Below, piece by piece: positions 7,627 through 17,144 of a stretch of DNA of 64,000 nt. This DNA is from Martinezella lusitana (lineage in GTDB: Bacteria; Pseudomonadota; Alphaproteobacteria; Rhizobiales; Rhizobiaceae), in contig NZ_FMAF01000019.1 of the NCBI RefSeq assembly GCF_900094565.1, positions 46,888 to 110,887 on the forward strand, in the 5' to 3' direction. Made by a program: the position numbers and the translations under genes. Each line of letters opens with the position of its first letter. The stretch's first letter is position 1. The notes under the pieces were generated by a model. The model saw only the letters and a program-made list of their open reading frames with translations, was not told the DNA's origin and ran no database searches.

Positions 7627-9966
7627 ATGGATAAGTCCACTTTCGAAGAACGCAAGGTCGTTATCAACGGCTCGATGCATGACTCGATGAAGCATGATTC
7701 AGCCCATAAGCATGTGACCGGAACCGCCGATTACATCGACGATATTCCCGAACCCGCGGGCCTGCTGCACGGCGCGCTCGGCCTCTCCGACCGTGCGCAC
7801 GCCGAGATTGCCGCCATCGATCTTTCCGCCGTCAGAGCCTATCCGGGCGTCGTCTGGGTGTTCACCGGCGCCGATGTTCCCGGCGTCAACGACACCAGCT
7901 CCAACGGCATGCACGACGAGCCGCTGCTCGCCGAAACCAAGGTCGAGTTCCACGGCCAGCCGATCTTCGCCGTCATTGCGGAAACGCGCGATGCGGCCCG
8001 TCGCGCCGCTCGCCTCGCCAAGATCGACTACCGCGACCTGCCGCATTGGAGCGATATCGACGGGGCGCTCGCCAATGGCTCGCCGCTCGTTTACGAGCCG
8101 ATGACGCTGAAGCGCGGCGAACCGGAAACCGAGATGGCCAATGCCAAGCATCGCATCAAGGCGCAGATGCGCATCGGCGGCCAGGAGCATTTCTATCTCG
8201 AAAGCCATATCGCCATGGCAATCCCCGGCGAGGACGATGAAGTCGCCGTCTGGTCGTCCACCCAGCATCCGAGCGAAATCCAGCACATCGTCGGCCATGT
8301 TCTGAACATCCCGTCCAATGCCGTCACGGTCAACGTGCGCCGCATGGGCGGCGGCTTCGGCGGCAAGGAAACCCAGGGCAACCAGTTTGCAGCGCTCGCC
8401 GCCCTCGCCGCCAAGAAGCTCGGCCGCGCCGTCAAGTTCCGTCCGGACCGGGACGAGGACATGGCTGCCACGGGCAAGCGACACGACTTCCTGCTGGACT
8501 ACGAGATCGGCTTCGACGATGACGGTCGCATCCACGCCGTCGATGCCACCTATGCCGCCCGCTGCGGCTTTTCCTCCGACCTCTCCGGGCCGGTCACCGA
8601 CCGCGCGCTGTTCCATGCGGATTCGAGCTATTTCTATCCGCATGTGCATCTGGTCTCGAAACCGCTGAAGACGCATACCGTTTCCAACACCGCCTTCCGC
8701 GGCTTCGGCGGCCCGCAGGGCATGGTTGGCGGGGAGCGCTTCATTGAAGAGATCGCCTATGCGCTTGGCAAGGATCCGCTGGAGATCCGCCGCGCGAACT
8801 TCTACGGCCAGCCGGGATCCGGCCGGACGCTCACGCCCTATCATCAGGAAGTCACCGACAACATCATCAACCGCATCGTCGACGAGCTGGAAGAGACGGC
8901 CGATTATCAGGCGCGGCGCAACGCCATTATCGAGTTCAACCGCTCCAGCCGCTTCATCCGCAAGGGGATCGCGCTGACGCCGGTGAAATTCGGCATCTCC
9001 TTCACCATGACTGCCTTCAACCAGGCAGGCGCGCTGGTGCATATCTATCAGGATGGCTCCATCCACCTGAACCATGGCGGCACCGAGATGGGCCAAGGTC
9101 TCTATACCAAGGTGGCGCAGGTCTTGGCAGACAGCTTCCAGGTCGATATCGACAGGGTAAAGATCACCGCTACCACGACAGGCAAGGTCCCGAACACCTC
9201 CGCAACCGCCGCGTCCTCCGGCTCGGACCTGAACGGCATGGCCGCCTATGACGCCGCTCGTCAGATCAAGGAACGGCTCGTCGCCTTCGCCGTCGAAAAA
9301 TGGGGCGTCGGTGCCGGGGAAGTGCAATTCCTGCCGAACCACGTGCGCGTCGGCGATGTGGAAATCCCCTTCCCGGATTTCGTCAAGCAGGCGTACTTCG
9401 CCCGCGTGCAGCTTTCCGCCGCCGGCTTCTACAAGACGCCGAAAATCCATTGGGACCGCAAGGCCGGCCGCGGCACGCCGTTCTATTATTTCTCCTATGG
9501 CGCCGCCTGCTCGGAAGTGTCGGTCGATACGCTGACAGGCGAATACCTGATCGACCGAACCGACATCCTCCACGACGTCGGCCGCTCCCTCAATCCGGCG
9601 ATCGATATCGGCCAGGTCGAAGGCGCCTTCGTGCAGGGCATGGGCTGGCTGACCACCGAAGAACTCTGGTGGGATGCCAAGGGCCAGCTGCGCACCCATG
9701 CGCCCTCCACCTACAAGATCCCGCTCGCCTCCGATCGGCCGAAGATCTTCAACGTCCGTCTTGCCGAATGGTCCGAGAATACCGAGGCTACCATCGGCCG
9801 CTCGAAAGCCGTCGGCGAACCGCCATTCATGCTCAGTATTTCGGTGCTCGAAGCACTATCCATGGCCGTCGCCAGCGTCGCCGACTATCGCGTCTGCCCG
9901 CGTCTCGACGCGCCGGCAACGCCAGAGCGGGTGCTGATGGCGGTAGAACGGCTGAAGGGGATGTGA
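7627..9966 (+). CDS. xdhB: xanthine dehydrogenase molybdenum-binding subunit
   Basis: 779 aa, full length for the family. Carries the Mo-MPT cofactor and oxidises hypoxanthine/xanthine to urate. Landmarks: ADYIDDIPEPAGLLHGALG at the N-terminus, RRMGGGFGGKETQ (cofactor contact), NTAFRGFGGPQGM, GGTEMGQGLYTKVAQV, and the catalytic-base Glu near residue 731 in KAVGEPPFMLS. A GGCGGAGG ribosome site lies upstream of the ATG. An xdhC maturation gene usually follows but is not present here. Confidence 0.96.
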   Translation: MDKSTFEERKVVINGSMHDSMKHDSAHKHVTGTADYIDDIPEPAGLLHGALGLSDRAHAEIAAIDLSAVRAYPGVVWVFTGADVPGVNDTSSNGMHDEPLLAETKVEFHGQPIFAVIAETRDAARRAARLAKIDYRDLPHWSDIDGALANGSPLVYEPMTLKRGEPETEMANAKHRIKAQMRIGGQEHFYLESHIAMAIPGEDDEVAVWSSTQHPSEIQHIVGHVLNIPSNAVTVNVRRMGGGFGGKETQGNQFAALAALAAKKLGRAVKFRPDRDEDMAATGKRHDFLLDYEIGFDDDGRIHAVDATYAARCGFSSDLSGPVTDRALFHADSSYFYPHVHLVSKPLKTHTVSNTAFRGFGGPQGMVGGERFIEEIAYALGKDPLEIRRANFYGQPGSGRTLTPYHQEVTDNIINRIVDELEETADYQARRNAIIEFNRSSRFIRKGIALTPVKFGISFTMTAFNQAGALVHIYQDGSIHLNHGGTEMGQGLYTKVAQVLADSFQVDIDRVKITATTTGKVPNTSATAASSGSDLNGMAAYDAARQIKERLVAFAVEKWGVGAGEVQFLPNHVRVGDVEIPFPDFVKQAYFARVQLSAAGFYKTPKIHWDRKAGRGTPFYYFSYGAACSEVSVDTLTGEYLIDRTDILHDVGRSLNPAIDIGQVEGAFVQGMGWLTTEELWWDAKGQLRTHAPSTYKIPLASDRPKIFNVRLAEWSENTEATIGRSKAVGEPPFMLSISVLEALSMAVASVADYRVCPRLDAPATPERVLMAVERLKGM

Positions 9967-10069
9967 TGCTTTGGGCGGCCGCCTGTTCTCCCTTCTTCGC
10001 AGCAAACTCCATTCTATCCTTCGCTCCTGCTCCGGATATTTGCCGCTGAACTTCTGACGGCTTTGCGGC

Positions 10070-10273
10070 CTATCGTAGCCGATTGTCCTCGTAACGCGGC
10101 TCGCGTCCGTCAAGGAAACCCAGATCGCGCTTCAGCCGGTCCGGTATCTCTTCGAGATCCAGGCGCGGCGACGGCTCGGCATGTCTGGCGAACATCTGCG
10201 CCAAAGATTCCAGAACGCGCGCCAAGCCCGTTGGTCTAGCTACCTCCATCTGTTCCACAGCATAGCAATCCAT
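10070..10273 (-). CDS. small DUF1127-like protein
   Basis: 67 aa. The C-terminal half (DRLKRDLGFLDGREPR) resembles the short DUF1127 motif of alphaproteobacteria, in which an arginine-rich helix follows an L.rDIGl-like core. Some small DUF1127 proteins influence RNA turnover and phosphate or carbon metabolism; no role is inferred here. A GAGGTG ribosome site 5 bases before the ATG supports the start. It is divergent from the LysR gene at 10376, sharing a promoter region of about 100 bp. Confidence 0.65.
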   Translation of the reverse strand: MDCYAVEQMEVARPTGLARVLESLAQMFARHAEPSPRLDLEEIPDRLKRDLGFLDGREPRYEDNRLR

Positions 10274-10375
10274 GACGACACCTCAATTCAATCAATGATG
10301 TGAATTGCACAGTGACGCGAAAAATGCTGGAATTCCAATCGAACTATCATCTGCATACATAAAGAGAACTTATCC

Positions 10376-11272
10376 ATGAAGCTGTCGAAACGCTTCCCGC
10401 TGAATGCACTCCGCGTCTTCGAAGCGGCCGCAAGGCTCGGCAGCTTCACCCGTGCCGGCGATGAACTCGGCATGACGCAGACGGCCGTCAGCTACCAGAT
10501 CAAGCTATTGGAAGAGACCGTCGGCGAGCCGCTGTTCCTGCGCCGCCCGAGGCAGATCGTACTGACCGAGACCGGAGAGCAGCTGGCGCCGAAGGTAGCC
10601 GAGGCCTTTGCCATGCTGCAGGACGCCATGGCTTCGATCAGCGGCGACGCCGAAACCACGCTCCTCATCCATTCGACACCAACCTTCGCATCGCAATGGC
10701 TCGCTCGGCATCTCGGCTCGTTTCAGCTCAAACATCCCAAAATTGCCGTTCGACTGTCCACCTCAGGCTCGATCATCGATTTCGCCCGTGAGCCGTCCGA
10801 TATCGCCGTCCGTGCCGGATTGGGCACATGGCCGGGCCTGCGTGCGCACCTGCTGATGAAGATGACCTTCACGCCAATGCTGAGTCCGGCACTGGCCGAG
10901 ACGATCGGAGGCGTGCACGAGCCTGCCGATCTGCTGAAGCTACGCATCATCGATGCCGGCGATCCATGGTGGGTTCAATGGTTCCAGGAGGCCGGTGTTC
11001 CCGACCCCGGCCTTCAGGGCAGACCGCGAAGCAGGCTGGGGGCGCAATCCTTCGAGGCAAGCGCTGCCCTGGCCGGCCAGGGCGTCGCAATTCTGACCCC
11101 GGAATTCTACGCGGAGGAGCTTGCCTCCGGACGGCTGATACAGCCTTTCGATATCCTATCAACCGACGGCGCCGACTACTGGGTCGCCTACCCGGAAAAC
11201 AGGCGTCATACGCCGCGCATCCGTGCCTTTAGGGACTGGCTCCTCGCCGAATTCGGCCGGCCGCTCGAATAG
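10376..11272 (+). CDS. LysR-family transcriptional regulator (GcvA-like)
   Basis: 298 aa. N-terminal winged HTH (LNALRVFEAAARLGSFTRAG...MTQTAVSYQIKLLEE) and a C-terminal periplasmic-binding-like sensor domain from about residue 90. The sequence style (FPLNALRVFEAA, EPLFLRRPRQIVLTETGEQL) is that of the GcvA subgroup. It lies between the xdh genes and puuD, so control of purine catabolism is possible but not shown. Convergent with the small secreted-protein gene, 3 bp apart. Confidence 0.9.
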   Translation: MKLSKRFPLNALRVFEAAARLGSFTRAGDELGMTQTAVSYQIKLLEETVGEPLFLRRPRQIVLTETGEQLAPKVAEAFAMLQDAMASISGDAETTLLIHSTPTFASQWLARHLGSFQLKHPKIAVRLSTSGSIIDFAREPSDIAVRAGLGTWPGLRAHLLMKMTFTPMLSPALAETIGGVHEPADLLKLRIIDAGDPWWVQWFQEAGVPDPGLQGRPRSRLGAQSFEASAALAGQGVAILTPEFYAEELASGRLIQPFDILSTDGADYWVAYPENRRHTPRIRAFRDWLLAEFGRPLE

Positions 11273-11275
11273 AGC

Positions 11276-11608
11276 TCAATAAGCCATATCAGGCGCGTAG
11301 AAACAGCGCGGCGTGTTTTCGTCCGGAAACAGGCAGAGATGATAGGCGCCGTCGGGTGAGCGCATCGTCTTGCGCTGCGGCAGCGTGAAGATATGTGCAT
11401 GCGTCACATAACGATGGTCGCCGGGATTGAGCGTCACTCGATAGCCGCCCGGAATGACGGTGACGGTGCGCGAAGGGATCATCTCGCAATCACCGCTCTC
11501 GCCGTCGCCGTTGCAGCAATAGGGATCGTACCTCCAGCCGGAAGGCGCATCATGCGCCAGGGCGGCAGCTGCAAAGAGAAAAAATACGAACGCCAGAACA
11601 CCACGCAT
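11276..11608 (-). CDS. small exported cysteine-containing protein, unknown function
   Basis: 110 aa. The start MRGVLAFVFFLFAAAALAHD is chosen for a GGAGA ribosome site and because it gives a clean signal peptide cleaved after ALA. The mature part holds two adjacent Cys (DPYCCNGDGESGDCEM) and later Cys (YHLCLF, PRCFYAPD), with a basic centre (VTHAHIFTLPQRK). An oxidising periplasmic location and disulfides are likely. Proteins of this look are common and unassigned in Rhizobiales. Confidence 0.75.
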   Translation of the reverse strand: MRGVLAFVFFLFAAAALAHDAPSGWRYDPYCCNGDGESGDCEMIPSRTVTVIPGGYRVTLNPGDHRYVTHAHIFTLPQRKTMRSPDGAYHLCLFPDENTPRCFYAPDMAY

Positions 11609-11814
11609 GGGCAATTCTCCGTCGAAATGGACGGCTGCCGCGGACACGGCCCGCTCCAAGCAGCCGAGGGCGTTAAAAACCGCCATATTCTGATCTAATG
11701 CGAACCGGACGCTCGACAAGGCCATGGCTTTTGACCGACGCGTCAAACTCTCCCCTTCCATCCGCCCCCAACATTTTGCAAGGTATCGAGTCGAAAGAGA
11801 AAAAGGGGAACTGA

Positions 11815-13053
11815 ATGTATGAATACGCCATAGCGTGGGAATGGCTGGCCTTTGCCGCCCGCTGGTTCCACGTCATAACCGCGATTGCCTGGATCGGCTC
11901 GTCCTTCTATTTCATCGCGCTCGATCTCGGGCTGGTGAAGCGCCCGCATCTTCCGCCCGGCGCCTATGGCGAGGAGTGGCAGGTGCATGGCGGCGGATTC
12001 TATCATATCCAGAAATATCTCGTGGCTCCCGCACAGATGCCGGAGCATCTGACCTGGTTCAAATACGAGAGCTATTTTACCTGGCTTTCCGGCTTCCTGA
12101 TGATGTGCATCGTCTATTATGGCGGCGCCAATCTCTTTCTCATCGACCGACATGTGCTTGACGTCAGCGTCCCCGTTGCCATCCTGATCTCGCTCGCCTC
12201 GCTTGTCGGCGGCTGGGTCGTCTACGACCTGCTCTGCAAATCGCCGCTCGGCAACAATACCTGGGGCCTTATGATCGTGCTCTATGCCGTCCTCGTCTTC
12301 ATGGCCTGGGGCTATACGCACCTCTTCACCGGCCGCGCCGCCTTCCTGCATCTCGGCGCGTTTACCGCGACGATCATGTCCGCCAACGTCTTCATGATCA
12401 TCATCCCCAATCAGAAGATCGTCGTCGCCGACTTGATCGCCGGCCGCACACCGGACCCGAAATACGGCCGTATCGCCAAGCAGCGCTCGCTGCACAACAA
12501 CTACCTGACGCTGCCCGTCATCTTCTTCATGCTGTCGAACCACTATCCGCTGGCCTTCGGCACGGCCTATAACTGGATCATCGCGGCGCTGGTGTTCCTG
12601 ATGGGCGTCACCATCCGCCACTGGTTCAACACGACGCATGCCCGCAAGGGCCGCCCGACCTGGACCTGGATCGTCACGCTCGTCCTCTTCATCGTCATCA
12701 TGTGGCTTTCGACCGTTCCGAAGGTGCTGACCGGCGAAAAGGATGCCAATGCGGTCGCGCCCGCCTTCCAGCAATTCGCCTCGGACGCGCATTTTCCGGC
12801 CGTCAAGCAGATGGTCTCGACGCGTTGTTCCATGTGCCATGCGGCCGAGCCCGTCTATGAGGGAGTTGTCCGGCCGCCGAAAGATGTGAGGCTGGAAAAT
12901 GACGCGGAAATCGCTATGCATGCCCGGGAGATCTATATCCAGGCCGGCCGCAGCCATGCCATGCCTCCCGGCAACGTCACCGAGGTGACGCCGGAGGAGC
13001 GCAAATTGCTGGTCGCCTGGTTCGAAAGCTCCGTCGGAGAAAAAAGCCAATGA
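11815..13053 (+). CDS. puuD: membrane urate oxidase with C-terminal cytochrome c domain (PuuD)
   Basis: 412 aa. The first about 300 residues hold eight or so membrane segments (WFHVITAIAWIGSSFYFIAL, then LMIVLYAVLVFMAWGY and others). The C-terminus carries a haem-c motif CSMCH near residue 338 and an axial-Met candidate in GRSHAMPPGNVTEV. PuuD proteins oxidise urate to 5-hydroxyisourate and feed electrons to the respiratory chain through the fused cytochrome c instead of making H2O2. The stop overlaps the guaD start (ATGA). Product and cofactor fit the uraH/uraD/puuE operon nearby. Confidence 0.93.
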   Translation: MYEYAIAWEWLAFAARWFHVITAIAWIGSSFYFIALDLGLVKRPHLPPGAYGEEWQVHGGGFYHIQKYLVAPAQMPEHLTWFKYESYFTWLSGFLMMCIVYYGGANLFLIDRHVLDVSVPVAILISLASLVGGWVVYDLLCKSPLGNNTWGLMIVLYAVLVFMAWGYTHLFTGRAAFLHLGAFTATIMSANVFMIIIPNQKIVVADLIAGRTPDPKYGRIAKQRSLHNNYLTLPVIFFMLSNHYPLAFGTAYNWIIAALVFLMGVTIRHWFNTTHARKGRPTWTWIVTLVLFIVIMWLSTVPKVLTGEKDANAVAPAFQQFASDAHFPAVKQMVSTRCSMCHAAEPVYEGVVRPPKDVRLENDAEIAMHAREIYIQAGRSHAMPPGNVTEVTPEERKLLVAWFESSVGEKSQ

Positions 13054-14357
13054 CCACCCTTCTGCGCGGCCGCCTGCTTTCCTTCAAGCGCGCACCGCAA
13101 GGCCTTGATGACACGGACAGCTATACTTACGAAAGCGATGGCGGCCTCCTGATCGAAAACGGCATCATCGCCGCGATCGGCCCTTACGCTACCATCAAGG
13201 CGCAGGCACCGGGCGACGTGACTGAGGTCGATCACCGGCCACACCTGATCCTGCCCGGTCTCATCGACATGCACCTGCATTTCCCGCAGATGCAGGTGAT
13301 CGCCTCCTATGCCGCCAACCTGCTCGAATGGCTGAACACCTACACCTTTCCCGAGGAATGCCGCTTCGTCGAAAGCGCCCACGCAGAGCGCATCGCCACG
13401 CATTTCTATAACGAACTGATCCGCCACGGCACGACCACGGCCGTTGCATATTGCTCCGTGCACAAGACCTCAGCCGACGCCTTCTTCTCCGAAGCCATGC
13501 GCCGCAACATGCGCATGGTCGGTGGCAAGGTCATGATGGATCGGCATGCGCCGCAAGGGCTGCTCGACACACCGGAGACGGGCTATGACGAGACCCGCGA
13601 AGTGATTGCAGACTGGCATGGCAAGGGCCGCAACCACGTCGCCATCACGCCGCGCTTCGCCATTACCTCTACACCGGCACAGATGGAGGCGACGGCCGCC
13701 CTCGCCCGCGAATTCCCGGACCTGCACATCCAGACGCACCTTTCCGAGAACCACGACGAGATCAAGTTCACGGGTGAACTCTACCCGGAAGCGATCGACT
13801 ATACCGATATCTATGCCCGCTACGGGCTGCTCGGCCCAAAGAGCCTGTTCGGCCACGCGATCCATCTTTCCGAGCGCGAGGCGGACGCCATGAGCGAGGC
13901 CGGCGCGGTCGCCGTGCACTGCCCGACCTCGAACCTCTTCCTCGGCTCCGGTCTCTTCCCGCTGAAGGCACTGGCACGCCGCGAAAAGCCCGTCCGCATC
14001 GGCGTCGCTACCGACATCGGCGGCGGCTCCAGCTATTCCATGCTCAGAACCATGGACGAAGCCTACAAGATCCAGCAGCTCCTCGGCGAGCGCTTGAACC
14101 CGCTGGAAAGCTATTACTATATGACCCGCGGCAACGCCGAGGCCCTCTCCCTCGTCGACAAGATCGGCACGCTGGACACCGGCACGGAGGCAGACCTCAT
14201 CATCCTCAACGCCGCCGCCACGCCCGCCATGACGCTGAAGATGGAAGTGGTAAAGAGCCTGGCCGAAGAACTGTTCCTGCTGCAGACGATGGGCGACGAC
14301 CGCGCTATCGCCGAAACCTATGTCGCCGGGAAGCCTATGAAGTCAATCCTGCAATAA
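13050..14357 (+). CDS. guaD: guanine deaminase
   Basis: 435 aa, amidohydrolase family; converts guanine to xanthine and ammonia (EC 3.5.4.3). The zinc HxH lies near residues 74-76 (LIDMHLHFPQMQV). Other metal and active-site segments are IQTHLSENHDEI, LFGHAIHLSEREADAM, VAVHCPTSNLFLGSG and ATDIGGGSSYSML. Coupled to puuD by a 4-bp overlap, so guanine use and urate oxidation are produced together; xanthine made here feeds the XdhAB enzyme encoded upstream. Confidence 0.95.
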   Translation: MTTLLRGRLLSFKRAPQGLDDTDSYTYESDGGLLIENGIIAAIGPYATIKAQAPGDVTEVDHRPHLILPGLIDMHLHFPQMQVIASYAANLLEWLNTYTFPEECRFVESAHAERIATHFYNELIRHGTTTAVAYCSVHKTSADAFFSEAMRRNMRMVGGKVMMDRHAPQGLLDTPETGYDETREVIADWHGKGRNHVAITPRFAITSTPAQMEATAALAREFPDLHIQTHLSENHDEIKFTGELYPEAIDYTDIYARYGLLGPKSLFGHAIHLSEREADAMSEAGAVAVHCPTSNLFLGSGLFPLKALARREKPVRIGVATDIGGGSSYSMLRTMDEAYKIQQLLGERLNPLESYYYMTRGNAEALSLVDKIGTLDTGTEADLIILNAAATPAMTLKMEVVKSLAEELFLLQTMGDDRAIAETYVAGKPMKSILQ

Positions 14358-14404
14358 GGCACTCCGAACCCGCCGCAACACAATCCTCGAGAAGGCAGAG
14401 AGCT

Positions 14405-15543
14405 ATGACCGCGCCGCTTACCATTGCCGAACTGAAGAAGCTCGCACAGCGGCGCGTGCCGAAGATGTTCTTCCAATACGCCGATTCCGGTTCTTGGACG
14501 GAATCGACCTATAACGCCAACGAGGCGGACTTCGCCAAGATCAAGCTGCGCCAGCGCGTTCTCGTCGATATGTCCGATCGTTCGCTGGAAACGACCATGG
14601 TCGGCCAGAACGCCGCCATGCCGGTAGCGCTGGCACCGACGGGCCTCACCGGCATGCAGCACGCCGACGGCGAGATGCTGGCGGCGCGCGCGGCAGAGGA
14701 ATTCGGCATTCCATTCACGCTGTCGACGATGAGCATCTGCTCCATCGAAGACATCGCCTCCGTGACGAAGCAGCCTTTCTGGTTCCAGCTCTACGTCATG
14801 AAGGATCGCGACTTCGTCCTGAACCTCATCGGTCGTGCCAAGGCGGCAAAATGCTCGGCGCTGGTGCTGACGGCCGACTTGCAGATCCTCGGCCAGCGCC
14901 ACAACGATATCCGCAACGGCCTCTCCGCACCCCCGAAATTCACGGCGAAAAACGTCTGGCAGATGGCGACGCGGCCGGCCTGGTGCATGGAGATGCTGAA
15001 AACGAAACGTCATTCCTTCGGCAATATCATCGGTCATGCCAAGGACATCTCCGACATGACGACGCTGTCACATTGGACGCATTCGCAGTTCGATCCCAAG
15101 CTCTCCTGGAGCGACGTCGCCTGGATCAAGGAGCAATGGGGCGGCCCGCTGATCATCAAGGGCATTCTGGATGTCGAGGATGCGAAGGCAGCCGTGGATA
15201 CAGGAGCGGACGCCATCATCGTTTCCAACCATGGCGGTCGCCAGCTCGACGGCGCCCCCTCTTCCATCAGCATGCTGCCGAGGATCGTCGATGCCGTCGG
15301 CGACAGGATCGAAGTGCATATGGAGGCGGTATCCGTTCGGGTCAGGACGTGCTCAAAGCCGTCGCCCTCGGCGCCAAGGGCACCTTCATCGGCCGGCCCT
15401 TCCTCTACGGCTTGGGCGCCATGGGCAAGGAAGGCGTCTCGCTGGCGCTCGAGATCATCCGCAAGGAGCTGGATATATCCATGGCGCTTTGCGGCAAGCG
15501 CGATATCAAGACGGTGGATCGGACTGTTATCGCCGAGGTCTAG
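14405..15543 (+). pseudogene. lldD: FMN-dependent alpha-hydroxy-acid (L-lactate) dehydrogenase, frameshifted
   Basis: The frame from ATG 14405 encodes a normal LldD/glycolate-oxidase-family protein through residue 306, including the catalytic His segment SNHGGRQLDGAP. At 15320-15326 the sequence reads ATGGAGGCGG where the conserved HMDGGIRSG needs ATGGA-C/T-GGCGG, so one base is missing. The second part (SGQDVLKAVALGAKGTF to the stop at 15543) continues in the next frame. Restored, the protein would be 379 aa; as read, translation runs on to 15769 in the wrong frame. The break destroys the FMN-phosphate binding region, so the product is probably inactive unless this is a sequencing error. Confidence 0.88.
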
Positions 15544-16280
15544 CGCAACCAGCCCGTCGCCAAGCCGACCGCCCATTCCTCGCGGCCTCTTTCCGCCGCG
15601 AGTTGGGCCATCACCCCGTGATCATAGGCCATCTGCCGGAAGATCGGCAGCCAGGTATCGCCCGTCTTTTCCAGAATGGCGTAGGAGGCAAAGGGATGGC
15701 CGGCCTCGACCTTGTGATAATTGGGCAGATCGTCGTCATAGGCCGGGCAGCCGACGCTGCCGGGGTTGACGATCAGGCGCCCATCGAAAAGCCGGACGGC
15801 TCGCGGAATGTGGCTGTGACCGCACAGGATCAACGGAAAATCGATGCCGGCAGCCAGCGCTTCGATCTCCTTCAGCGGCTTCAGATAGACGTGACCGTCC
15901 GGCGAGACGGATTCCAGCCAATAGACGTTATCATCGGCGGGGGTGGCATGGCAGAGATAGGCTTCGTTCCGGTAGACCATGCTGAAAGGCAGGTTGCGCA
16001 GCCAATCGAGATGATGCTCAGCCAGCTCCGCATGAGCGGCCCGATCCGAAACATGCATCGTTTCCGGCTGCTGTTCGATCAGATACCGATCATGGTTGCC
16101 GCAAACCGTCACGGCGCCCAGCTCCAGCAGGATATCGGCCGTCTTTCCCGCCGTCAGTGGCCCGCTGAAGCAATCGCCGAGATTGACGATCTCGGCGATG
16201 CCTTGCCTGCGGATATCCTCGAGCACCGCCTCCAGCGCCAGATGATTACCGTGGACATCGGCAATAACAGCAAAACGCAA
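15540..16280 (-). CDS. metallophosphoesterase, YfcE/MJ0936-like
   Basis: 246 aa. Calcineurin-type motifs in order: ADVHGN (residues 7-12), LGDCFSGP, CGNHDRYL, LCGHSHIPR and VNPGSVGCPAY. These bind a dinuclear metal centre and hydrolyse phosphomonoesters or diesters; the natural substrate is unknown. It is the last gene of the puuE-uraD-HEPN-allA-uraH series, 3 bp after uraH, and its 3-prime end overlaps the lldD stop by 4 bp on the opposite strand. Confidence 0.9.
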   Translation of the reverse strand: MRFAVIADVHGNHLALEAVLEDIRRQGIAEIVNLGDCFSGPLTAGKTADILLELGAVTVCGNHDRYLIEQQPETMHVSDRAAHAELAEHHLDWLRNLPFSMVYRNEAYLCHATPADDNVYWLESVSPDGHVYLKPLKEIEALAAGIDFPLILCGHSHIPRAVRLFDGRLIVNPGSVGCPAYDDDLPNYHKVEAGHPFASYAILEKTGDTWLPIFRQMAYDHGVMAQLAAERGREEWAVGLATGWLR

Positions 16281-16283
16281 GTC

Positions 16284-16640
16284 TCAGCTCCCGCGATAGG
16301 TGGAATAGCCGTAAGGCGAGATCAGCAGCGGCACATGATAATGCGCAGTCGTATCGGCAATACCGAAACGGATCGGCACGAGATCGAGGAAAGCCGGATC
16401 AGGTAACTTGGCCCCAGTTGCCCGCAAATAGTCCCCAGCCCGGAAAAGTAGTTCGTAAGTCCCGACGACGAAACTATCGCCGATCAGGATAGGTCCGCCG
16501 TCCACGCGCCCGTCCGAATTGGTGGTCACCGTCTTCAGATGCGTGCGGGTATCCCCCTCGATCCTGAAAAGATCGATGATCAAGCCTTCGGCCGGCTTGC
16601 CGAGAGCTGTATCGAGCACATGGGTCGTCAGTCCGGTCAT
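16284..16640 (-). CDS. uraH: 5-hydroxyisourate hydrolase (transthyretin-like)
   Basis: 118 aa. Hydrolyses 5-hydroxyisourate to OHCU (EC 3.5.2.17). The N-terminal LTTHVLDTALGKPAEGL and the C-terminal YGYSTYRGS are the two signatures that separate HIU hydrolases from transthyretins; catalytic His, Arg and the C-terminal tetrapeptide YRGS are present. The start overlaps the stop of allA (ATGA). Confidence 0.96.
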   Translation of the reverse strand: MTGLTTHVLDTALGKPAEGLIIDLFRIEGDTRTHLKTVTTNSDGRVDGGPILIGDSFVVGTYELLFRAGDYLRATGAKLPDPAFLDLVPIRFGIADTTAHYHVPLLISPYGYSTYRGS

Positions 16641-17137
16641 AGGGTCGGCGCTCCGATGGTGAAGGGGGTGTCGAAAAAGAATTCGACCAGATTGTTTCCC
16701 GGCCCGTCACGGTCGGCCACGAGAAAATCGCTCTGCTCGCCGAGTGCCATCAGGGGATAATGCCAGGTATTGACCCGATAGTTCACACCTTGATCACCCC
16801 GCGCCATGAAGACCTGCGGCTTGCCGGGCCTGCCGTCTTCGTCCCGCGCGACGACCACAAGAAATGGCCGGCCGTTGAGCGGCACGAAACATTGGCTGCC
16901 GAAAGGATGGCGCTCCATCATCTCGATTGTAAAGGGAAAGGCACGCGCCTGACCGCGAAACAGGTTCAGGATTACCCGAGCGCCGTCACCAATGGCTTCG
17001 GCGGTGGACAGCGCGTGGAAACGCTCCGTCGTACCGCCGTTGATGAAGCGCATGGTCGCCGGATCGGTCTCGATCACGTCGCCGAATGGCGCAAATGCCG
17101 CCTTCGTCAGAGGAAGAATGTCCAGATGCTGTGTCAT
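16637..17137 (-). CDS. allA: ureidoglycolate lyase
   Basis: 166 aa. Splits ureidoglycolate to glyoxylate and urea (EC 4.3.2.3), the last carbon step of allantoin breakdown. Recognisable segments are LTKAAFAPFGDVIET at the N-terminus, MMERHPFGSQCFVPL (cupin strand) and NYRVNTWHYPLMALGE. Operon position: 7 bp after the HEPN gene and overlapping uraH. Allantoicase, needed to make the substrate from allantoate, is not in this window. Confidence 0.93.
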   Translation of the reverse strand: MTQHLDILPLTKAAFAPFGDVIETDPATMRFINGGTTERFHALSTAEAIGDGARVILNLFRGQARAFPFTIEMMERHPFGSQCFVPLNGRPFLVVVARDEDGRPGKPQVFMARGDQGVNYRVNTWHYPLMALGEQSDFLVADRDGPGNNLVEFFFDTPFTIGAPTL

Positions 17138-17144
17138 TCTATGA

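Noticed and set aside
7699..9699. 666-codon open frame antisense to xdhB
   Set aside because: Mirror of a high-GC coding strand; composition (Asp/Arg/Gly/His runs, no domains) is that of an antisense shadow of xdhB, whose motifs are complete.
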